From: Linum tenue
Lineage: Eukaryota > Streptophyta > Magnoliopsida > Malpighiales > Linaceae
DNA: 64,000 nt
Assembly: GCA_946122785.1 (NCBI GenBank)
Contig: CAMGYJ010000002.1
Coordinates: 62,893,703 to 62,957,702, forward strand
Direction of reading: 5' to 3'
Part shown: one piece after another, positions 57,126 through 64,000 of the stretch
Layout: every line of letters starts with the position of its first letter
How positions within the stretch are numbered: position 1 is the first letter of the stretch
Notes under the pieces: generated by a model
Told to the model about the DNA's origin: nothing
The model's database searches: none
The model's input: only the letters and a program-made list of their open reading frames with translations
Made by a program: the position numbers and the translations under genes

Positions 57126-57965
57126 GGGGTAAAATACCTCGGATACCACACTTAAGTTTCAGAATTATGGCATACATACCACTTAAATTTGAATAGGGCG
57201 TCGGGTACCACTGAACTCTAGTATTTGTGCACCCGGTACCACTTAAGTTTAATGTTAAGTGCATTCCATTAAAGTTAACAGAATATTCTTGGAATATTCT
57301 GTTTTCTAAATTTCTTAATTGGTCCTTCTACTTTTCTTATTATAAAAAATCATTTTGATTTATGAAAAACATCAATTTTTATTATTTAATTGGTATCCTC
57401 TTTTGAAAACTTGATACCAAATTAATTTTTGAATAGAAAATTTAAAATCAATTATCATTATAAGTATTTTCAATTATCATTATGTTTTCTAATAATTGAA
57501 TTATTCACTTTTATTTTTAATTTTTGAATAGAAGATTTTGATCGATTAGATTCTATTTTAACTATTTTTAATGGTACATCTTATCGGATTAGTGATTTAA
57601 ATAGATCTTCTAATATTGATTTTAAATATTTATTATTATATTCTATATATTTATTCTTCTTCTTGATATTTGTTTATTATTTTTACTAACTTATCTATTT
57701 TATTGAAAACTTTGATTATTCGTTTTAGTAATATTATGTTTAGAAGGTTTTTAATTTCTATATTAGATAAAAACTTGTTGAAATATAGTTTTGGATGTTT
57801 AAAAAAGTTTTGGGTACCAAAAAGTAATTAAAATTTTGGGTTGGATGGAAAAATAGACGGATGCACATTTTGGTGACTTTAATGGTACCCGACGCCCTAT
57901 TCAAACTTAAATAGTATGTCTGCCCCAATTCTCAAACTTTAGTGGTACCCGAGTTATTTTACCCT
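57126..57965. mobile_element. Mutator-type TIR element, non-coding, 840 bp
   Basis: Terminal inverted repeats of about 90 bp: ggggtaaaatacctcgg..taccac and gaatagggcgtcgggtacca on the left; tggtacccgacgccctattc and gtggtacccgagttatttta on the right. Flanks caactctt (57118-57125) and caaccctt (57966-57973) are an 8-9-bp duplication with one mismatch. The core is AT-rich and has no transposase. Confidence 0.82.
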
Positions 57966-57973
57966 CAACCCTT

Positions 57974-59245
57974 GTTTACTTAATAACTTGCATAGTTGCA
58001 TTTCATTTTCTTTTTTGGTGCAAGCATTTCAGTTATTTATTTATTTATTTATTTATTCTTATAGGAAAGCATTTCAGTTTATTATGATGGTAACGGAAAA
58101 TCAATCCTAAAGGAAATTAAAGTGTTTTTTATTAAAAAATAAAACAAAAAACTGAAAATATATGTAGCTGAAACTTTGGTGAAAACCTGAATGGTAATAG
58201 CTTATTTGAAACGAAAGTAAACACAAAAACGTAAAATATTGAATGATCGACCTAATAAAAAATATAAAAATAAAAATGTTCTTTTCTTTTCTTTTGTTAA
58301 AGAAGAAACTAAATAGATGTTCAAATTTCTAGTAATTATTTGAAATCAAATATAAATATCATTTTGTATAAATGAATTCTGAGTAACTCATTTTGAAATG
58401 AAAATTAGTATTTTTGGAATTCTTGATTCATTTGGTTTCAAATGTTATGTAAGAGGAAAATTACTTCTAATAAATACATAAATTTAGGTAAAAAAACATT
58501 TTAAGGACTAAAATAAAAATAATAAAAAATAATTATGAGTAATATCATTTGAATATTTCATCAATTAAAAACTGTTCTTACAAATATTGAGAAAAGTTTG
58601 TTCCAAATATGAGAAAAGAAATTACATTAGTCTCATCAAGTGTCGGTAAGAGTGCGTGCGTTCATCTAGATGGCTGTCAAGAACTATTTTTCAACCAATA
58701 CCATCTCACCGGAGTCCAGAGGTGATGGCCTCTTTCTTTAGGTTGTATGAACTGAAAACTGATGGAGCAGTGTAAGGTTTCCTAGTATAGCGACTTCCAT
58801 AGGTGTATAACCGTGACACGCAATTAGCCTGTCAACGAGGAGCTAGCAACAATCCACCGAGGACTGCAATTAGCCTGTTAACGAGGAATTCAATTCCTGA
58901 TCATGGATTGATATTCACAATTCGCTATATAGCTAGCTCATCAAAAACCTGTTGATCCAATTCATCTGCTAGCTTCTATTCTCAGGGTCATTCGTAGACA
59001 AATAACTCTAGGTTGTGTGATTCGTATAGTTCATAAGGAAATAGAATCTCAAAGTACAGTCTTATCTATTCATTATGGGTGCATGATCTTACCAAGCACC
59101 CATAGAAGTTGCGACATATTTTGATGGAGGATTTGGTTCATGTAGTTTTGGAAGCGAACCAGATTCGAAGAATCCAGATCGCGACCGAGCAAGCAAATGA
59201 CCCTAAAATCAACATGGTTCCCGAATAATCCCAGCGAATCACCCA
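57974..59245. other. AT-rich intergenic sequence
   Basis: No gene, RNA or bounded element is recognised. The right part (from about 58600) may belong to the 5' LTR of the downstream copia element, but no second LTR is available in the window to prove it. Confidence 0.35.
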
Positions 59246-59782
59246 AGATCGCTGGTCAGCCTCACGACTACTTCTAATTTAGGTTCAAAAATTCAAACGA
59301 TTGTAACTTTGCTATCGTTTATCCGAAAGTAGAGTTTTTTTTTCCACATACCATTTTGGGATCTACAACTTTTACTAGAAAGAAATTTTTAAAAATAGGA
59401 GATTTTTTTGGATTTAAGTGGTTTTGGGGAATGAGTTTAGATTTAATTTCCACATTTCCAAATACATTCGGAAAACACTTCAATAGCAAAATTTGTATTC
59501 CTTAAAAAGTTGTGCATATTACTAAAGTTATGATGATCGAACTGCGGAGCACAAAGTTACGATCTTCCAAAGTTTGGCGAAATAAAAAAATAACTTGTTT
59601 GGGGTAGAAAACGACATTTTTTTTAGATGAAAGCGACGGTTTGAGGCTTCGAAGATCTCGAAAAGTTATGAGGAATAATTTTTTTCCGATACGATCGGAT
59701 AATTGAGCGCCAAATTCTGATCGTTTGAATTTTTAACCTAGGTAATTAGGAGTAGCTCGCGGGTGTGTCCAGTGATCTACCC
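59246..59782. repeat. Inverted repeat with ~56-bp arms upstream of the copia primer site
   Basis: aagatcgctggtcagcctca and ggttcaaaaattcaaacgat on the left recur inverted on the right as atcgtttgaatttttaacct and a gtgtgtccagtgatct-type end. The 400-bp spacer is non-coding. It may be a MITE inserted in the copia LTR or a structured part of that LTR. Confidence 0.7.
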
Positions 59783-59903
59783 TATATTTGGTGTGAATTG
59801 CTTAAAACAGCCGTGATCCACTTCTGTTAACGTGTAAATGTCATTAGTGTATTGTTTGGGTAATCATCGTCTCATTTACTTTCCGCATTCATCAGATTTT
59901 ATA

Positions 59904-59915
59904 TGGTATCATAGC
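59904..59915 (+). other. Primer-binding site of the plus-strand copia element
   Basis: tggtatcatagc differs by one base from TGGTATCAGAGC, the complement of initiator tRNA-Met used by plant copia elements. It lies directly upstream of gag. The 5' LTR should end about 14 bp before it (cattca at about 59890). Confidence 0.75.
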
Positions 59916-59939
59916 AGTAATCGATCCAGCCAAAATTGA

Positions 59940-62317
59940 TTGTTGTTTATGATGGTAGAGACAGAGGATTCTTTGAGTGCCACCAAGGGACCCCTTATCG
60001 GAGCCGACATGGTTTCTTCGATTCCCATCTCTTCCTTCACCCATCTCAAAATCCAGGTAAGCTTTTCGGCAGTGACCTCCAGAATGATCTCAACTATGGC
60101 GTATGGGCTACTGACATGATGGAAACTCTTATTGCCATGAACAAGCACGCCTTTGTTGATGGTTCGTTGCCGCGATCTCCGCCGGTACCAACTCAATGTA
60201 CTTGGATGCTTGGGACATGTGTGATGCTACTGTAAAGGGGTGGATCAAGATTGCCATGAACAAGGAAGTGCGCAACAGTGTTCGCAGCGCTAAAACAACC
60301 CGCGAGATTTGGCCTAACCTACAACAGCAGTTCAGCACCAGTTCCGTTGGTCATGCTTACGATCTACATCGTTTGATTGGCTCTCTCCGCTAGGATAAAT
60401 AGTTTGTCAGCGCTTTCTTCACCAACATGTGCACCTTGTGGAATGAGCTTCAAGCCATCTCCATTTACCCGAAGTGCTCTTGTAATGGCTGTTCGTGTGA
60501 TATAACGAAGAAAACGAGGGGGGAGCTGGAGACTGACCGCCTATTTGATTTCCTTCTTGGACTTGATGAAGCATTGATTGTTCGCACACAGATTCCGAGA
60601 TTAAAACCGACTATGTCATTAGCTACGACATATCAAATGGTTGTCGCGGCGGAACATCAGCGGTAGCTCACCTCTGCGTGGTGACCGGTTGTTGATTCAA
60701 CGTCCTTTCAAACTCGTGGGAAGAAAGACGAGGATGACAAGCCTCATTGTGAGCACTGCCGTAAACGTGGACACACAAGGGAGATGTTTTTCAAGCTTAT
60801 TGGTTCGTCTGAGCAGGACAAGGGCAAGAAAGGGAAGCAGCAGACCGAGCTTCTCCTTCGCTCGACTACTGTCAATGTGTCGCAGGTCGGCAGTGATGAG
60901 AGCCCGATCCTGGGGCTGATTGGTGCCTAATTCGCATATCTGAAACAGTTTTTGTCAGATGGTCATCACTTTGTTTCAGTGGCAAGTTCGCCGCGTACAG
61001 GTCGATAACGGATTAGAGTTCCATACAAATTTTCTTTGTCTTTACTATGATGAACATGGAATGGTTCTTCAGGCTTCCTGTGTTAACACATCGTAGCAAA
61101 ATGGGGTAGTCGAGCGGAAGCATCACCATCTCTTAGACACCGCCCGAGCTCTTCATTTTCATGCAGGCTTACCAGTTCGCTTCTGGGGTGATTGTGTCTT
61201 GACTGCCATGTATTTGAGCAATCGGCTCCCTTACTTAGTGCTAGGAAACAAGACCTCATTCGAGATCCTCCTTCGCAAAATACCCATCTATGACCATCTT
61301 CGCTCCTTTGGCTACTTAGTATATACCAAGGATACTCGACCATCGCTGGATAAATTTGCTGAACAAGGTCTTCGAAGAGTTTTTGCATACTACATCTTGT
61401 CTAACTTATTAATAGAATCCCTACTCCTATTCTACATAACAAATCACCATATGGGATCTTGTATAAACAACCTCCCTTCCTAGATAACTTAAGTTCTTTG
61501 GTAGCTTGTGTTATGTTTGTACCTTAACACATGGAAGAACCAAGTTTGCTTCAAGAGCATAACAATGCATCTTTTTAGGACTACCTTCAGGAATAAAGGG
61601 ATATAAGCTACTGGATATGCATGATCACGTCGTTTTTGTGTCCAAGAATGTGACCTTTTATGATGATATCTTGCCTTTTAAACAGCTTAATGGTAAGCCA
61701 AATGTTGAGTTCGCTACCACTACTCAGCCAGACATTCCAACCTCAAGGACTTCTCTAGAAATCATTTTGTCAATTATTCCTTCAATGTCTCCACCGACTT
61801 CTCGGTCCTATTCATCCAGGATGGTGGAGGCATAAAACTGAGCCAAACACTTATAGTAGCACTTCTATGCATCAGTGTGAATACTTTGAATTAGATGATA
61901 AGGAGTTAATGCCACAACAAGATGTTTATCCCGATGGTCAGGATCTATTGAGGAAATGAAGACACTTAGAAAGGTAACTCTCCTAGCCAAATACAATGAC
62001 TATCATCTTGATTCAACACTGCAGTTTGGAGGTTTCAAGAGTGTCAATGCTTGCAACAGATATCATGTTTGCTTGAATGTTGATCATCTGAGTCTAGCAT
62101 ATAGGTATTATGAAATGAGTGTTTTGAATCAAAGTGAGCCAATATCTTTTATGAATCAATAAAGTGATGAATGGAATAGGGGCGTGAATGTTGAGATATA
62201 CTCACTTGAAAAAAATCAGACATGGGGCATAGTTCCACTACCAAAAGGGAAGAAAACAATTGAAAGTAGTGGGTGTTCAAACTCAAGTTGAAGTCATATG
62301 GATCCATTGAAAGGCAC
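59940..62317 (+). pseudogene. Deleted Ty1/copia retrotransposon (gag, integrase, RT start)
   Basis: gag is readable in shifting frames from 60090 (NYGVWATDMMETLIAMNK), 60196-60393 (REIWPNLQQQF, HAYDLHRLIGSLR) and 60427-60666 (RLFDFLLGLDEALIVRTQIP). A CCHC knuckle follows near 60740-60790 (HCEHCRKRGHTREM, final Cys replaced by Met). The protease and first half of integrase are missing. Integrase resumes near 61000 (VDNGLEFHTNF, NGVVERKHHHLLDTARALHF, 61199-61380). The post-integrase linker is at about 61610-61740 and the RT N-terminus at 62160-62270 (SLEKNQTWGIVPLPKGKK). It is then cut by the LTR at 62318. Multiple stops and frameshifts; inactive. Confidence 0.82.
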
Positions 62318-63677
62318 TGACTCACTCCTACTGTCACTCTAGAAAATGGCCAAGTGTAACCACTTCCTAAAGCGTAGTATAGCGGGTTTAGGTTTCAATG
62401 TCAACCCGGGTCCTAGATGTGATGACTACTCAGCGAATTCGTATTATCTAGCAATGAAACTTTAGTGAAGGTCTAAACTAACAAGCAAGCAAAGCAACTA
62501 AACGGTTGTTTTCAGGTGAAGAGAGGTCACCCGGATATGGTTCCCCCTAGTCTGCAGTTAAGCCGGATTGTAATTACCAAGTTCAATTTCTATGATAGTT
62601 ATACTGCGGAAGGTTCTCAAACAGTCTGAAGTCTCGACTAAAGGTCTTCAGACCCTCTCAATCTGAGTCTCTAGCGGGCGACTAACCTCCACCGGAGTAA
62701 ACAGATTGAGGCCCTAACGAACCAAACCTCCACTACCGAATGGAATTCGGTACAGAATAGCGAATCGGCTCCTCGACTAAAGTCACCAATTCGCTACCTT
62801 CAATTAAGGATGCTCTATCAACCTAGGCAGATATTCTCATTCTAGGTTAAAGCAGAAACAACAGGAATTTGATCAAGATTCATGCCATTCAATCATTCAA
62901 ACCTCAATCGAATATAATCAAATCATAGAAACAGTACTTGGGTTCATACAATCAATCCTAACATACAGATCTAGGGTTTCCCACACCCAGATGAATGGGA
63001 GAACTACTCCATGGAGAAAGAAGCAAAAGCAGAATCATATGCGGAAACCATACTGTGAAGGATGGAATTCAGCTTCTGGACGTTGATCGGCACTTCTCCA
63101 AGCTCAAGCCAAGCTCCAATGGTGATGAAGATCAAGCTAGGGAACTTGGAGACTCTTGTTCGTCGCTTTCTCTCTCTAGGAATCGCTCTGTCTCTCTAAA
63201 ACTCGAATCCCCTCTCAATTTGGCTGAAATCTGCCTAAAAGGGCATCACTGGCCAGAACACGGTCGAGGGCACGGCCGTGTTCTTGTCCAGCCCGCCTGT
63301 GTTCTGGATTCGGCATAAAAACACGGCAACGTGCCTTGGGAAAACACGGGCGTGTTCTGTGCAAAACAGGGCCGTGTTCTGGTTGACCCCGCCCGTGTTT
63401 TTTAGCTGGTGTAGCTCTATGGTGGGAAGTCTCGGCGGTAAAAACACGGCCAGGAACACGGCCGTGTTCTGAGGGCCTCCTGCCCGTGTTTTGGCCCTGG
63501 CTCGACCAAACGACTTCCAAACGATCCGAAACTCGCGCTTGGCCTCCCCTTCGACGCCTGGGACCTAAAATAGGACAAAATAGCACAACCCGGCGTAAAG
63601 TAGGCCAAAACACACAACTATGCTCCGCAAATGGATAAGAAATAGGGGTATAAAATCATGCAATTACATCGTTATCA
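62318..63677 (-). repeat. 3' LTR of the reverse LTR element
   Basis: 1360 bp, beginning (minus strand) TGATAACGATG at 63677 and ending GGAGTGAGTCA at 62318. 63250-63500 is packed with aacacggYcgtgttctg-type inverted motifs. Open frames there (63215-63617) are repeat shadows. The predicted target duplication on the left is GGCAC (62313-62317). Confidence 0.8.
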
Positions 63678-64000
63678 AACTCCCCCACACTTAACCATTT
63701 GCTTGTCCCTAAGAAAACCAAGTCAGACACCAGGTAAGCTCAAGACATTTCAATCAAGCAGGCTTTAGGGCAAATCATATCGGCACAAAACACGTGGATC
63801 ATACTGGCTTTCGATCATCAACACATGGCAACTCGAACGACAACCTAGACAACCACCACAGATGACATTCGAATGCAATAAAGTCGAGTAAAGGAAGAGT
63901 TCTTTCCCGTTCACCAACCAACATAGACTTGACTCCATCACTTGTTTAAAACAGTCACTTCATGCACAAAGCTCAAGATATCAGAATTAAGACCGAGCAA
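62318..64000 (-). mobile_element. Second Athila/Tat-like LTR element, reverse, running off the window
   Basis: On the minus strand its 3' LTR runs 63677 to 62318, preceded by a polypurine tract (complement of aactcccccacactt, 63678-63692). The left boundary is at TGACTCACTCC, interrupting the copia RT. It is a relative, not a copy, of the 39876-45431 element: it shares the tggttacacttggcca end, the ctttagtcgag motif (two copies), the ACACGG motifs and the ggacaagcaaatggttaagt sequence before the polypurine tract. Only about 320 bp of interior is visible, without coding sequence. Confidence 0.85.

Noticed and set aside
59904..59915. Possible tRNA gene fragment
   Set aside because: Only 12 bp complementary to a tRNA 3' end, and placed before gag: it is a primer-binding site.
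63215..63613. 132-aa minus ORF rich in HGR/NTG
   Set aside because: Translation of the ACACGG motif cluster in the LTR, not a protein.

Overview
The window is nuclear DNA from a flowering plant, most likely a eudicot. Genes have many short GT-AG introns, the five recognisable host proteins match plant-specific families, and about two thirds of the sequence is transposable elements or their debris. I cannot name the species.

Five host genes are supported. (1) 853-2937 (+): SYP61, a trans-Golgi-network Qc-SNARE. (2) 14238-25975 (+): a RINGLET (RLT1/RLT2) homeodomain-DDT protein that partners ISWI chromatin remodelers, 18 coding exons, about 1785 aa. (3) 26445-28643 (-): a type II DnaJ/HSP40, tail-to-tail with RLT and with a heat-shock element upstream. 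(4) 37766-38443 (-): a single-exon DUF679 membrane protein (DMP). (5) 54356-55292 (-): an AIPP1-like RRM protein whose third coding block is split by a 191-bp hAT-type MITE. These genes do not form a pathway; two (RLT and AIPP1) belong to chromatin or heterochromatin-transcript control.

Between them lie mobile elements, many with ends that can be placed to the base. 3925-8982 is a non-coding LTR element (TSD TAACT) with a 38-bp tandem array, a MITE in its 5' LTR (TSD CTCTCTAC) and another inside. 9717-10672 is an internally deleted L1-like retroposon (14-bp TSD). 10774-13440 is a Mutator-like element with a dead transposase (TSD GAAAGAAGT). 30609-31794 holds interleaved inverted repeats. 36274-36660 is a hAT transposase remnant. 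39876-45431 is a very young non-autonomous LTR retrotransposon (TSD ACCAT, LTRs of equal length and apparently identical) nested in an older hAT-like element. 46515-53774 is a dead copia element (-) holding a LINE, which in turn holds a hAT element (TSD GATATGAG). 57126-57965 is a Mutator-type TIR element. 59904-62317 is a deleted copia (+) interrupted at 62318 by the LTR of a relative of the 39876 element in reverse orientation, which runs off the window.

The observations I would look at first are the MITE in the AIPP1 exon, whose target-site duplication supplies an in-frame splice donor; the apparent loss or replacement of the RLT start codon next to a MITE remnant; and the ACACGG/CCGTGT inverted motifs packed in the LTRs of the two related LTR elements.
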